NCBI GenBank assembly: GCA_028551475.1
Contig: CM052354.1
Span: 5,935,391 to 5,999,390 of the forward strand
Origin: Casuarina equisetifolia
Lineage: Eukaryota > Streptophyta > Magnoliopsida > Fagales > Casuarinaceae
Length of the DNA stretch: 64,000 bases
Direction of reading: 5' to 3'
In this document: positions 11,640-24,529 of the stretch, in pieces
Layout of the letters: every line of letters begins with the position of its first letter
How positions within the stretch are numbered: position 1 is the first letter of the stretch
Translations under genes and position numbers: made by a program
The notes under the pieces: model-generated
The model's input: only the letters and a program-made list of their open reading frames with translations
Database searches by the model: none
Told to the model about the DNA's origin: nothing

Positions 11640-13080
11640 TCAACATTTATTACTAAAATAGAAATAATTATGAGCCTTTAGTACCTATAACTTTAAAGCT
11701 TAGGTTCCACTCCAAGTAATTAAATTTATAAGGTCTTGTATTTTTATGTGTGTCAAGTAAGATTAAGTTATATTAATCATCTTATGAATCTTTAATTATG
11801 ATTTTGCTTTTTTTTTTCAATAAAATAGAATGTGCTTGACTTTTCCTGAATTCAAATCAATAGAACTAATATCATATTAAGTTGTGATACATGATAAGAA
11901 AAACAATAATTGTAGCAAGAATATGAGTTGTTGAAATTGTTATACTCTAAAAAATAAGTTGAGTTTCACATCTACTAAATAAGCTATGAAAGTGTGTGTT
12001 CTAAATCTTATGTTACTTTGTGGTAAAATAAAATAAAATTAAGTAGCTTTAGATAATTTAATCGTAATTTTAGTTAATTCTTTCTTTGGATTATGATTAT
12101 AAAGATCTAGTTCACTCTTTTTTCTTTTTCTTTTTCTTTTTCTTCGGAACTCCTTGGATTAATAAATAAAACATTATCTATTGAAAACTCTACTCAAGAT
12201 TACACCTAATCATCATTTTTTTGGAACCAATTGCTTTTGTTTCTCTATTTGTGTCACATAAGGTGGATTCCATAGTATTAATTCCTCTTTTTAGTTAGGA
12301 AGAAGAAGAGAAGGCACGAACTCTTAAATTTAAGTCTCAACACCCTAATGCTCACTAGGCTACTTACACTTAGAGGTTGATGCGAAATTGCAATCAACTA
12401 TAAAAAATAGATAACACTTAGAGATCTAAATATATAAATTAATAAACATATATGTGATATACAAATATAAATGTAGACTTCAAACAAGTTCAACAATTTG
12501 GTTTGAATCCATCTATTAAACCAAAGGGAAATTTTGGTTGAGTTTATTAAAGCTGGTTTACTTAAGTTAACAAAAAATTATCATGAATTAGTGATTAATT
12601 TATCAAAAAGCCTAAATTTAATAGTTAGTTAGAAATTATCATTCTTAAATATTGTTTCCAACTTAGGCCCTCATAAGCCTATTACATTCCACTACGATCT
12701 ACTTGCAGCTCATTTTAACCCACACTATCTAGTGGCTTATAAGGCAACTCACTTAAGTTTCTCTTAGTAGATTGCCTCTTTTGTAGTTGGAACTTGAAAC
12801 TTATTATTTAGACCTTATAATTAGCCATATATTTGGATCTTGCAGGTTTGTTGTTAGAAATATTGGTGTCTTGTGAAGTGTTATTTTTATAATAATGGAA
12901 GTCCAAATATCAAATCCCAAAAAATATCTTACTTTTCCGTATTGGATATCCCAACAATGTTTTCATGGATAATGTTTCTGGAAAAGGACTATTGTTGTAA
13001 TTACACGTCGCTCTTAATTATTCAAAACAAAATATCGTTTATTATAATAAAAAAATGAACACTCCACTTTATCATTTCCT
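11640..13080. other. Intergenic upstream of the RRM gene
   Basis: AT-rich spacer without recognisable genes. A (TTTTTC)n pyrimidine tract lies at about 12118-12146, and a (CT)n run (13081-13093) sits just before the RRM gene start codon, as is common in plant 5' leaders. Confidence 0.45.
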
Positions 13081-13093
13081 CTCTCTCTCTCTC

Positions 13094-13120
13094 ATGACTG
13101 AAAACCAATGGCGGCAATAG
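13094..13120 (+). other. Overlapping upstream ORF of the RRM gene
   Basis: An ATG at 13094 opens an eight-codon frame ending in TAG at 13118-13120. It overlaps the main start at 13108 in a different frame. If the transcript begins upstream of 13094, scanning ribosomes would meet this ATG first. Whether it lies in the mRNA is not shown by the sequence. Confidence 0.4.
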
Positions 13121-16100
13121 AAGCTGCACTTCCAATCTTCTCTGTCTACTCTTCTTCTTCTTCCTCTAAATTCCCCCGAACCCCTAAACGATTACCCTCT
13201 GTAAAGCTGCAGGTCTCGTGTTCCTTTGCCAACCTTTTTCGCAGTTGCTCTGTTTCTCCTCTCACTGTAGCCCTCAACAACCCCAACCCCGCGAGAAGTG
13301 CCTGCTTTGAACTATGCTCTGCGCTGCAGGAGGCTGTGGTAGAAGAAAAGCCAGAAGAAACCCTGGAATCAAGCCCCAAAAGAAAACTCTACGTCGCCAA
13401 CCTTCCCTATTCTCTCACTGTAGCCGAAATCAAGGACCTTTTTGGGCAATGCGGAACTGTAAAAGACGTTGAGGTACTTAATTTTCTTTTGTTTGAATAA
13501 AAATTGGATCATGGGTTTATAAAATTATGTAATTTTGAGTAATGGGTTGAAATATATTTGTGTAATGGCTTCCGTCATACTTGTTTACAATTTAGATAAT
13601 AAAGCAAAAGGATGGGAAGAACAGAGGCTTTGCGTTCGTGACAATGGAGTCCCCTGAAGAAGCTCAGGCTGTGGTTGAAAAATTTAATTCTCATGTGAGT
13701 TTCTTTTTGTAGTTATTTCACCTACGCATGCTGGTTGACCGTATGTTGTGTAGTTTAAATGTGTCGATATCTGAACTCATTCGTATCCCGTACATCCTGT
13801 TTTAACATTTGAATTTCAGAATACCCAATATGTGTTTGCAAGTGATTGTTACTTTGTCGTAATTATGGTTCCTTTATCTGCTTTAATATACTTTCTGTTG
13901 ATGATGGCTCTGGAAGTATGATTTTTTTTTTCTTCCCCCTTTTGGAAATATTTGGCTAATTTTTCGGTTGAATTGAATTTTCTAGAAGAACTTTTGGGTA
14001 CTGGCAGCAAGACTAATTCTAAAGAACATGCTCACCTTAACAAATTACCGCAAAAAAGGAAAAGAAGAAAAATAAAAAACTCGAAAGGGCAGGAAAATGC
14101 GTTCCAAATCCCAGTCTTTTGGATTGCTACTGGAATAACTTTTGGCCATTAAAATTTACTGGAACGGTTTTCTATATTAGACCACAGTCTGTAGTTGGTT
14201 ATTCATTTTTTATTTAACAGTCTTTGTTGTGCCTCCTTGTCCTTGCATTGCATCTTTCTTGAATTAGGTTGTGCTGCTCACTGCGGTATGTCATCCTGAT
14301 TGCCCATGGCCTATAAAATTTAGGAAACTTACGCCACCTCTCTCTTATACTTTTATACTTTTTTCAGTCTTTGATTTGTAGTTTTGTGAGATCAAAACCC
14401 AAGGTTTTTTGTCGTCTATTATTTTTAATGTTTTCATAACCTTTGTTGGGCCTTAATCTTATCCTTGTAGTTGTTCTTTACTTGAATCAGATTTCCCTGC
14501 TCAATACAGTATATCTTCCTAGTTGCTTATGGCTTATTTGGGAAAATCATGTCATGACTCTTTTGTGTTCTCATTCTTTTTGACATTGGACTCTAGATTG
14601 CAATTTGATGATCACAGGCATGCAATCATGGGTATGCTATCATGCCCAACCATGACCCGGTCATGCCAACCCATGGCTGAGCTCTACCCTATACAAACCA
14701 TGGTAGGCTATCTCCTAGTTATAGTCATGGCTTGGTCCATGGCTATGGAAGTAGACTGGGCGTGGAGGTTCTCTGTGCAAGAACTTAAATGTGTTAGCCA
14801 CTGGTTAAATTAAATGTTGAGCCCTTTTAATCATATTTTCAATATCCAACGTTCTTGGAGTTGTGTCTTTCAACACTGAAAGTGAGTTTTCTATGGTTTT
14901 TCTTATCTAATTTCTATTTCATCTGGGAATATCTGAATCAACTCAAGCTTTTCTGGTGCAGGAGACATTAGGTCGGACACTAAAAATAGAGTTCGCAAAA
15001 AGATTCAAAAAACGTCCTCCTCCACCTCCAGAAGGTCCCCCTGCTGGAGAGACGCGCCATAAGCTTTATGTGTCAAATCTTGCTTGGAAAGTAAGATCCT
15101 CCCATCTCAGAGATTTTATTTCTGAAAATTTCAAACCAGTCTCAGCCAGAGTTGTCTTTGATGCTCCTTTGGGGAGATCTGCTGGTTTTGGATTTGTTTC
15201 TTTTGCTACAAGGGAGGAGGCAGAGGCTGTGATTTCTGCTTTGGATGGGAAGGTAGGAAAAAAAAATGATTATCTTGCTGGCTTTCCTTTGATGCAAATT
15301 AAGCTTGCGTGGCAAATTCCTTTAACTGGTTGAATAACTGGTGGTTTGTTTGATACTAATCTTTATTGTGCCTTTGTGGTTTATTATAACAAACATTTTT
15401 TGCCTTAGCTTTTCATTTTGACACCTTGGGCGTATGTAAATTCTCAATGGATTCTGTTCTTTCACTGGTTCAGTTTAGGACTTGTTATGGGTTTTGCACT
15501 GGTTAGGTCATGTGCTTACGAGCTTGAGCTTTTAGGTTGGATGCTTAAACTGAATATTAGACCTCAGTTTCTTTATTCTGGGCCTCTGGTGCGAGGATGG
15601 CTTCTTTTGTTTGTGGTTTCATTTGAGCTTTCTTGTTACTTGTCTCTGTCTCTATTTTAGATAGCTGATGAAAGAGTGATAGTTAGAGTCCCAAATCAGC
15701 TGGTTTTAATACTTGCTATGGGTTTATATGTTTTTTTTTGCCTTTCCAATAATAACCTTAAGTTGACTTTCCATGCCTCAGTAACATGATTGTTTCTTTT
15801 GGGTTTTGAGAAGAGGGAAGAAAGATCATTGTCCTGATCATGTACAATGATTTGATCTTCAAGTCATCTTCATTTGATCACTATTTCTTTTTTTTTCCAA
15901 TCAATAAGAGAATGAGAAGTTTTGGTCTGTAACATAGAGCAGTATCAATTCACCTTAGACTGATGATTTCTATAGCAGTCATTTGCCAAGCCCTTTTTAT
16001 TTTTTTCTTTCAGAGTCATGTTTTCCTCAAGGTCTACTCTTTATTTCCCCAAAGTGGGAGGCTTTTGGTGATTGAGATTCTTTAATTTGTTTGTTATATC

Positions 16101-18378
16101 TTTTACCAACAGTGGCATTAGACATGTGATCAGATTTGGGAAATTAGTATATGGGAGTGGGTGTGCACTTAAATTGGGATGAGTTAGGTTATCATTGTTG
16201 GAATGGTGAAAGTCTGAATATTATTTGGACAAAAAATGTTATATTTGATGAAAATTTTATATACAATGATAGGTCTACATTAGATGTTGAGAAGTGTGAG
16301 TTTGTTGTGCTAAAAGATGCTGGAAGTGATCTGCAAAATGAAGTTTATAATTGCCAAGCAAGTGTGATTCTATCAGTGGAACTACAGCAACTAAATTTTC
16401 ATGTTCTTCCAGAGTCCTGAATGTTGTAATGAGGCTTTGTAAGATGAGAATTTATCCAAGTAGGACTTTGCCATGCAGGTCGAATGGAGTCACTTGTGTC
16501 AAATTAGTCATGAGAGCAAATTGAGTTACCACAAAATAAGAGGACTCTATAACAAGTGAGTTTACAGGAATAGAGTAGAACAAGATGACGATAAGTGCTA
16601 TAATTCTAGACTAATGACGGAATTTCAACAGAAGGAAGATGTTGACTGTACTGCTATTGTCATTTTAGTTTTGGAAGTTGTCATTGCAAAGGACTTATAT
16701 CTCGAGCAATTAGACGTAAGGATGTTTTCAAAAGTAACTCTAGGAATGTGAAGTATTGGGCAAAAAGAACTACAATTTATGTGTAAGCTGAGAATAAGCC
16801 TGTATAGTTTGATGGTTTCATGCATAGTAGTGGTATCATAAGGTGGTAGGCGCATCATCGTTGCTAATATAAGAGATTTGACTACAAATACATATTTGTA
16901 TTCTCTTAAGTGAATGTTGTTCTAATTATTAGGTCAAGCATACAATCAGCTAATAATCTGAAAAATGGGTTCTGCATCAAGTGATTGCAATCTAAAGTAC
17001 TGGACGAAATAGAACTAGAATTTAAGCTGTAAAAGAGCATACATGGTTTGAAGCAAGCTCTAAGACAATGGAACTAAAAACTCGATGGCTTGTTGTATAG
17101 TACTGGTGTCATAAGGTGTCATGTAGTTCATTGTTGTTACTTAGTCGACCATAGTTACATGTTTTACTCTTGAATGTGGATGATATGCTGATTGATGGCT
17201 CTAGCACTTAGGAGACTAATAATTTGAGGAAGCAGTAATAAAAGTAGTTCGTAATGAAGGATCTGAGTGCTTCAAAGATTCCTGAGATTAGAATTGTTGG
17301 AGACAGGTGGTGTTCTGGAACTTTCCTAAAATGAGTAATTTCTGGGGGTCCCTGGCAGGATCGCCAAGCAGGATGCAAAGCCAGTAAACACTATTATAGG
17401 TAGTCATCTCAAACTAATTTAGGAGTTCTTGCCCAAGATACAGCAAGAGTGTACACAAATGAACAATTTCAGCGTGCCTTTTCCATATGCTCTTTGATGT
17501 ATAATGTCTTGCGCCTGGGCTGGGTATTGCACTGCTATAGGTAGAGCACAGGGATGCCCGAGTAATACAGGAAAGTGACACTAGGAAGTGGTATAATAGA
17601 TTTATAGATGCTGGAGGGGTCCCATTGATATGACACTGTTTCAGAAGGATTGGCAGATATTGTAAGGTTCTGTTGATTGAAATCTAGTTGCTGATATTGA
17701 TGGCAAGAGAAGCACTACTAGGTATGGTTAGATTTCTCAATTGCAGAAGATTGTGGTTCTTTCTACTATGGAGGAGCGATATTTCTGCAATTAATGAAGC
17801 TAGTCAAAGAGAAAGTTTGATACGCAGACCTTTCTGAGACAATTGAGGAAAAATCTGAAGAACAGTTTCTTATGCCATAATGGTTGAGTTCTACAAATCT
17901 TGCGAAAATCCAACTTCCCATTCTAGAATAAAGCATACCATTTAGTTATATGACGAAGTGTCATCATGGGGAAGAATCTGTTGAAATCAAATCTAACTCA
18001 TGTTAACCAAGACAGCTACCGTTGAGAAATTAAACTTGTTTACTGCTTCAGTTTCTATCTATGTTGAAGACCGAGGAAAAAGAGTTGCTGTATCGCTACT
18101 TGTCATAGTAATTGACCACAACCGCTTTCCACAGCTCATGCATTTCTTTGCGTGTGAGCCTGGAATTGTAGCCAGTTTCTGTTATACATGTCCCATGACA
18201 TTTCATGCAATTGCTCACTACTAGCTCACGCCTGATTGAGAACAAGTCAATCATTCTTTTGTTATTCATTTTACAGGAACTAATGGGGAGACCACTTCGT
18301 CTGAAATTCAGTGAAAGGGATGTTGATGAAACTGGAAGTGAAAAGGAAGAAGACTCGTCTGAGGTTCAACAAGAGTAG
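13108..18378 (+). CDS. Chloroplast two-RRM RNA-binding protein (cpRNP / At2g35410-like), 4 exons
   Basis: Exons 13108-13473, 13596-13694, 14962-15252 and 18277-18378 join in frame with GT-AG introns, giving 285 residues. Residues 1-70 are Ser/Pro-rich with few acidic residues, a probable plastid transit peptide. RRM1 spans about 93-168, with RNP2 KLYVANL and RNP1 NRGFAFVTM. A PPPPPEGPP linker follows. RRM2 spans about 189-265, with KLYVSNL and SAGFGFVSF. The tail is acidic and Ser/Glu-rich. Chloroplast ribonucleoproteins of this type bind plastid mRNAs and affect their stability, processing and editing. The closest Arabidopsis match from memory is At2g35410. Intron 3 is 3.0 kb and contains a dead copia piece. 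The first AUG in frame with the transit peptide was chosen as the start; a short overlapping uORF precedes it. Confidence 0.9.
14250..14600 (+). repeat. Degenerate duplication in RRM intron 2
   Basis: A segment from about 14260 (cttgaattaggttgtgctgc...catggcctat) recurs near 14482 as cttgaatcagatttccctgc...tatggcttat, with roughly 220 bp spacing and many differences. It lies wholly inside intron 2 and has no evident function. Confidence 0.35.
16140..17900 (+). mobile_element. copia pol remnant (copia-3) inside intron 3 of the RRM gene
   Basis: The plus strand carries ordered pieces of a copia polyprotein. First is the integrase C-terminus (GYHCWNGESLNIIWTKNVIFDENF, about 16190-16260; frame open 16151-16420). 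Next, at about 17035-17210, is a decayed RT with HGLKQALRQWN and a YVDDML-like WMICxLM motif. The RT tail follows (MKDLSASKIPEIRI, about 17250-17300), then RNase H text (LQKIVVLSTMEERYF, about 17740-17790). The gap between the first two pieces is a deletion of most RT. No LTRs were recognised. It is an old sense-oriented insertion that lengthened the intron. Confidence 0.7.
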
Positions 18379-21300
18379 CAGTAGATCCTTAGTCATTCGT
18401 TGGTCATGAACTTCTACCTTTAACATGAAAGACGACAAAGACTAGAACTAGAATCGTGAAGCTGCCGTCTTGATCAGGTTGCCCTGAGAAGTTTCATTTA
18501 GCTGTAGTGACTATTGTAATTGTGAGACAGGGATTCCGGGGTAAGCAAATTTTGAATTAACAGCCTGATTTTGCAATCTGCTTTTTTGTTTGTCCTCTCA
18601 ACCAAAGGCTACTCCGTACCTTCGTGTTAGACAATTAGTCTTTAATGCTTTCTTCTCAGCTGGCATAGCTTGATTCTTTAAGCAAGATGATCAGGAACTT
18701 AATCTTTAATGAAAGAAGCTATTAGGGAAACTTAGGACATGGCTTAGATCTGCTTCTTTGCAGTAGATACTCGTACTGGGTCCAGTTTAAGTCTTAGTGC
18801 CATCTCTCCTCAAAATCTTTGCTTTTGCAGCATGTTCCTCTAATTATGCAATTACCGGGAATTTAAAATATCTGGTCAAACTTATGGCTTAAGTGGTAGT
18901 ATATGAACCTTTTGTATCCTTAAAGCAATACATGTATTGGGCTTCGTATCAAATGATTCAAAAAGTAACAAGACTGCTCGCTTAATGATTTGATCTCGGT
19001 CTCAAATCTCCATGTTATGCTGATTCTTTCATTCATTATTACTTTTCTCCACACCAACATTTCTTTTGTAGTCGCATGGAGTGGCATACTACCTATTCAA
19101 GATCTTGCTTTTTCTCCTTTGCTGGTCAATCCTCTGCCACTTCAACTTAAACTATCTAGTATGTTAAAGAAGAAACTTTTGTGGGCTTATTCAAAAGAAT
19201 AGGGCACAAAAGATGGTTGGGTTTATTCAAGAAGATCGGTTTTCTCATCTGGTGGCGAGATTATTGATTCTTTCCATTGAATGCATAGATTTGATCCAGA
19301 ACACATGATCAGACCATGTTGATATCTCTGCACCTTATCTGTCAGTGTTAAAAGCTTCTAGGTGGTGGAGCCATACTTCCTGGCCGCACTGTGTCTGTGG
19401 TTGGAACCATGGAATCAATTATGAATGTGTCTTTTCAGTTGTATGTTCGTTTCTCGAGAATTTCTTGGTTATATAATACATATGGAAGATGAAAAGCTGC
19501 TTCGTCACTACTTGATCAGTCAGAAAACATGGAAAAAGCAGCATACTGCCTTACTGTTCAGTCAAGTTTGTTGACTACTTGCAATGATTGGACTGGATTG
19601 GCAAAAACATTGTGGACCACTCACCTCCTTACACCACTGCTTTTGAAGGAAGATAGCGTTGGAATGGCCCTGTTTTTCATCTTTATCTTCCATGGAAGTT
19701 GATCTGTGATTGTTATTATTGGATGTGTAATGTTGTCTAATAAAAAAATATAGGTTCTGATTAACAGATATAACTCGTCTTAGCAGTAATGACTGATAAT
19801 CCTAACAACGTTAATACAAAAAATTTTCTTTCATTGTCGTTTCTTTGAGCGTTAACATTGTTAATAGAGGAAGAATCTCAGGTCCTTGACTGAAGTTATC
19901 ATAGATTAATGAAGGCTGTTAACAGTAAGGGTGTGATGGTTTGAATTGACACGAGGTAATAGTTGCTAATCTTTCAAAATAAAGCCAATCATGCCTAGAT
20001 TAGAGTGAATTGCACAGAACTATGAACATTGCTTTGGAAGACTACAAGCCTAGGATATCATGGAATCCGCCGTTGAATGAGAGGAAGATTTAAGTTTTTG
20101 TTTTTGGTATAAGACAAGAAATTCCACAGACCAATTGACCACAACATTGATTTTTATTGAGACATTTCAAGTACTTAGTATAAAGAAACAAGATACAAAA
20201 CATGGAGCTGATTTTGGGTACTTATTCAAAAGAGGCAAGAGTTGACGAATATTGTTACTGCGGAAATTAGTATACGTCTATGTGAAAGGATGTTCGGAGT
20301 TTTTTTGTTTTTTGTTTTTAAAATTATTTTTACTGTAACTATAGAACAATTGAAGAGTTAGAAAGCCAATGCATATAAATAGCATATAAATCCCATGAAT
20401 GTAAACTCTAGGATGATTCAAGTTGTGAAAAGGTAACATTCTGTAGTAACAAAACCTGCTAGGATGAGTATTGATAGAGTAATTATAAATTTAATATCAA
20501 GAATTAGATATGGTAATTCTCGAAGTTATTCGAAAATCCCTACCTAAATAATGAAAGTTTCTAACTTAGAAAGACTATAAATTTATGTCAGTTATTCAAT
20601 ACATGATGTAAAAATAACTCTAAAATAATAAAAAAAAAGTGTGATTTATTTTCTTTTACAGATAAAAAGAAAAGTCTAATGGGAAGGAAAATTAAATATG
20701 ATAGGGAAAGGCTGTGCATAGGGTTGGATCGTAGGCTAGTTGATATAGTTCAATGGCCGTAAGATCGGTTGCAATTGAATTCTTAATGATAATATTTTCT
20801 TCTTGTAGGTTTGCTATTGCTTATAGTCCGATTTTTATCAAGATATTCTTCATGTCACCTTGCTTTATCTTCTATGATTTTTGTCTTCATATGCTATCAA
20901 TTAAATCAATAGTTGGATTCCGTCCTTTTCTTTTTGGGTATCCATTACTATCAAATTATGGTGATTGATTGGATTTATGTGTACTTTTGTCATTAATGAA
21001 GCGAATTGAATACTACATTTCTAGTTGAGTGGAAAAGTGGGGTGAAAGGCTGCCCAAAGTGCAGTGTAGATCTTCTATTTTAATGGCTGTGCAATTTGTG
21101 CGGTTAGGAGATTCTCACTTTGACATTAATTTGTAAAAAAGTTCAAGCCTCTTTAAATCTTTTGCAAGGAAGATTACATTCTTATTTATTTTTTTTTTTT
21201 TAAGAAAGATTCGTAACATAATTTAACTAATATGAGATAATATATATTATTGTCAGTTAACTAGTTTAATAGAAAGTTAATAATGATTCTAACTGTAAAA

Positions 21301-23040
21301 TTTAAATTTGACATATGTTATAACATAAAAAAAAAAATCACTCTATTCTTAACACTTTATATTATATCTTATTTTAAAATAAAATTTTAAAATAAAATTT
21401 AGACAATATATTACAACTCATGCTATTTTCATTATAATGGATTTGTTTTCATCCCGAGGTCGGCAAACCCTATGTCACCATGATTTAGGGCAGACAAACA
21501 AGCATGTTACATCTCAGCCACGGACTAAACACTGACCTTCATAATTGTTTAGCAACTTTAATGATTCATTTTGAAATGCTAATCATATTATTAAAGAAAA
21601 GTTAAACCATATTCGTCCTCAACTCATTAATATGCCATAAAGCATGTCAAATACGTGTTTATCTCATCCATCACCTCTCAATTCTTTTCGTTGATTGGAA
21701 TCTTATTCCCCCTCAAAAGGTGGTGATCAGAGAGAGTCAAAGCTGATATATCATCGGTTACAAGAAAACTCAAACTATGGGCTGCTAGCCAAGTAGCCAT
21801 TAACGAAAGCACATTAAAGGAAGAGAAAGAAAATGGGGACACACATTCTGTTGTTCCCTGTCATACTTAATTGTCTGGGAGATTGGAGCCGTCTTTGTTG
21901 ATTCAGGATACTATAAGAATTATCACGGAATTCCACAAGTTGGTAATGTACAGAAGAAGTTATTAGTAATAGGTTATGGCAAATAAAGTAGTGGCAGTGA
22001 TGAGACTTTTTAGCTAACAATCAATAACTTAGATTGGCTATAAAAGGATGTACTAAAAATATAATTTTCTTATATTACTTAGATCTCAGTTAAATATTCT
22101 TTTCAAAAGAAAATACATCTTACATGTCACAATGTCTAGGATAATTGCTTGGCTGGTTAGAGAGAGAGGAGAGACAATGTTCGTAATCGAAAAATGACCA
22201 TGATACATATACATATCCTTGAAGAGTTTGACTGCAGCTTCACCTTTTCCAGAAAGCATCTTGATTGTGGACTTCATGCTTATGGCATAACGTGAAGGAA
22301 ATCCTGGTAACGGTGCAAGTTTCTGATGCTTACTGTTTTTACTTTTATGAACTAGCATTCCTTGTTATAGGGTCGAGATCTAGCACCTCTTAAAATACTA
22401 CTGTTATTCTCTGACTTCTCTAAATGCGAGGAAAAGTTGGGTTGGTGTCTAGCGACAGAATATATGCTCCATCAAGCGGAATCTCTAGGCCATTTACTGA
22501 TCAGGTCCCAGAAGACAGCATTTTCATGCACTGAGATGACATAAATGGAGAATTTTCTAGAGTAACAATGTCGTAATGTTCCCAACCTTTCGTCTCTCTT
22601 TTCTGGTTTTGAAGAAAACACTTTGCTTTTCCTCTGAAAATCTATCCCGTAAAGGCTAATAACAGTGCCAAAATCCTACCTTGTTGGCAAAGGACAGAAG
22701 AGATTCATACCCCTGGAGGTTTCTTGTGAAGTAGACTTGTAAACCAAAAAACTGTTGCACCAAACTTGGCAGCCCATTTCACATGCAAATTAATGGAAAG
22801 AATTAGCACTTAAACAGCTAAAGTTCTTCTGGGATTCTTACTTTATCTGCAACTAGCTTGAATAATACGAAGGGAAAAGAAGTGTGCATTGATTACATCA
22901 ATTAATTGTCCAACTAACCACGCCAACATAGTCAACAAACCATTATCTCCCAAAAAGATAGCCAAATAAAAGAAAAAGAAATGAACAAGAAAAGTTAAAG
23001 ATAAAGAAAAAGAAGAAAGGAGCACCTACAGTTCCCTATG
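18379..23040. other. Intergenic region between the RRM and ATL51/52-like genes
   Basis: The 3' untranslated end of the RRM gene should occupy the first few hundred bases. The remaining 4 kb is AT-rich, with no gene I can support. A minus-strand stretch at 22086-22358 includes LAPLPGFPSRYAISMKS and GKGEAAVKLFKDMYMYHGH, which has protein-like composition but no family I recognise and no flanking exons. AT-rich low-complexity sequence lies at 21185-21420. Confidence 0.4.
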
Positions 23041-23097
23041 CTCTTGTTTTTTTGCTTACTATCTAAGCCCCGTCGGCCACTTTCAACCCATCTTGTC

Positions 23098-23112
23098 TCT
23101 TTATAGAAACTT
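23098..23112 (+). promoter_or_regulatory. Possible TATA box of the ATL51/52-like gene
   Basis: ctctttatagaaac lies about 340 bp before the start codon. A donor-like cag|gtaatc near 23270 and an acceptor-like tttag near 23340 suggest a short 5' UTR intron, which would make this spacing plausible. The site is weak and unconfirmed. Confidence 0.3.
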
Positions 23113-23360
23113 GCATTGCAGCAGCTTTCTCACCCTTTACATGTTATTCTTGCCTTCCTTCTACTGTAATCTACATAACCAGCAGCTTTTCCTATCGTGC
23201 TAATTTCTTCTGATTGTTTTCAGGAAGAGATTAAGCTCCCTGACTATCCAATCTACACACACTGTTCAGGTAATCTTCGGTTTCTTCTGCCTTCACTTCG
23301 CAAGTATAAGGCAATTTTTACCCAAACTCCTTGCATTGTTTAGGAAATTTGCAGTCTTAG

Positions 23361-23417
23361 ATGCTGCAAAGGTCGTCTGCATCTGTCTTGAATGATTTCA
23401 TTCTGTTGGAAAGTTAG
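23361..23417 (+). other. Upstream ORF in the ATL51/52-like leader
   Basis: ATG at 23361 opens 18 codons and stops at 23415-23417, 26 bases before the main ATG. It would be translated first if the leader extends this far, as the spacing to the nearest TATA-like site suggests. Confidence 0.35.
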
Positions 23418-23443
23418 AAGTCCTGCTTTCTTGAGGATCAGCC

Positions 23444-24529
23444 ATGGCAACTGTAGGTAATCCGAAAACTTGGATACCATATATGAACAGCAAAGACTGT
23501 TCTGAAGGCTTCTGCAGTCCATACTGTCCCCAGTGGTGTTACATCGTCTTCCCTCCTCCTCCTCCGTTTGAGTTCCCAGATGATAATTCCAGTCCAAATT
23601 TTTCCCCACTTGTTATTGCAATCATTGGCATATTGGCAAGTGCTTTTCTTCTTATAAGTTACTACACCCTGATATCCAAGTACTGTGGCAACGTGGATTC
23701 AAGAAGAGAAGATCATGACGGCAATCAAGAACTGGAAGACAACCATAACCCTTCACTCCATGAGCCATGGCAAGTTGCGGCCACTGGCCTAGATGAGGCT
23801 CTGATCAAATCGATTACTGTATGTAAGTACAAGAAGGGAGACGGGTTGGTCGAAGGCACCGATTGCTCCGTATGTCTCAGCGAGTTTCAGGAAGACGAAA
23901 GCATAAGGCTCTTGCCAAAATGCAGTCATGCTTTCCATCTTCCATGCATTGATACATGGCTCAAGTCCCACGCGAATTGCCCTTTATGCCGAGCTAATAT
24001 CGTGTCATTCAACGCCACGCCGCTTCCACTTCCAACGCCGGTGACGGAGCTACCTTCGGGCACCGAGAGTCCGTCAGCGGTCCAACAGGCAAATGAAAAC
24101 GAAGCCGCCGATCAAGACTTCGAAATCCGAGTTAGGGAAGAAGAACCATCGCCGGGCGACAGAGTTCCAAAGACCCGGATGCGTGCTCTCAGTGATTTGG
24201 GCAATTCAGAAGAAAGAGATACCATAATTGAGATCCGAGAAGGAGAGCATCAACACGTTAGAAGATCGTTTTCCATGGATTATTCTTGCCAAAGCCGTCT
24301 CTCTGTTGCTGATATTCTGTCCATGAATGAAGACGAAGATGTTCAAGTGGAGGAGTACCCTGCTGCTGATGTTGGCTCATCGAAACAACCAGTAGAAGTT
24401 GGGAAGTCCTACCATAAAAACAGCACCTTGCATTGTATAATGAGCCCCACTGCAATGAAGAGATCATTTTCAAGTGGGATCTTTCTGGCAAGGCATGGAA
24501 GAAGACGAAACCCAACGGTTCCTGTTTGA
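23444..24529 (+). CDS. ATL-family RING-H2 E3 ubiquitin ligase (ATL51/52-like), intronless CDS
   Basis: 361 residues. The N-terminus has a short Cys-rich patch (C19, C24, C28, C32) and the [14 protein letters not shown] motif typical of the ATL51/52 branch. One transmembrane helix spans about 55-77, and a GLD motif lies at 115-117. The RING-H2 domain (141-182) keeps all eight zinc ligands (C141, C144, C160, H162, H165, C168, C179, C182), the Pro before the third Cys and the Trp after the sixth ligand that contact the E2. A long polar tail follows, with conserved blocks [20 protein letters not shown] and [19 protein letters not shown] proteins are membrane-anchored E3 ligases that pass ubiquitin from E2 enzymes to substrates, often in stress and defence. 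All motifs are intact. Confidence 0.93.
   Translation: MATVGNPKTWIPYMNSKDCSEGFCSPYCPQWCYIVFPPPPPFEFPDDNSSPNFSPLVIAIIGILASAFLLISYYTLISKYCGNVDSRREDHDGNQELEDNHNPSLHEPWQVAATGLDEALIKSITVCKYKKGDGLVEGTDCSVCLSEFQEDESIRLLPKCSHAFHLPCIDTWLKSHANCPLCRANIVSFNATPLPLPTPVTELPSGTESPSAVQQANENEAADQDFEIRVREEEPSPGDRVPKTRMRALSDLGNSEERDTIIEIREGEHQHVRRSFSMDYSCQSRLSVADILSMNEDEDVQVEEYPAADVGSSKQPVEVGKSYHKNSTLHCIMSPTAMKRSFSSGIFLARHGRRRNPTVPV

Noticed and set aside
22086..22358. Minus-strand stretch with protein-like composition
   Set aside because: No recognised family and no flanking exons or promoter; kept only as a note in the spacer entry.
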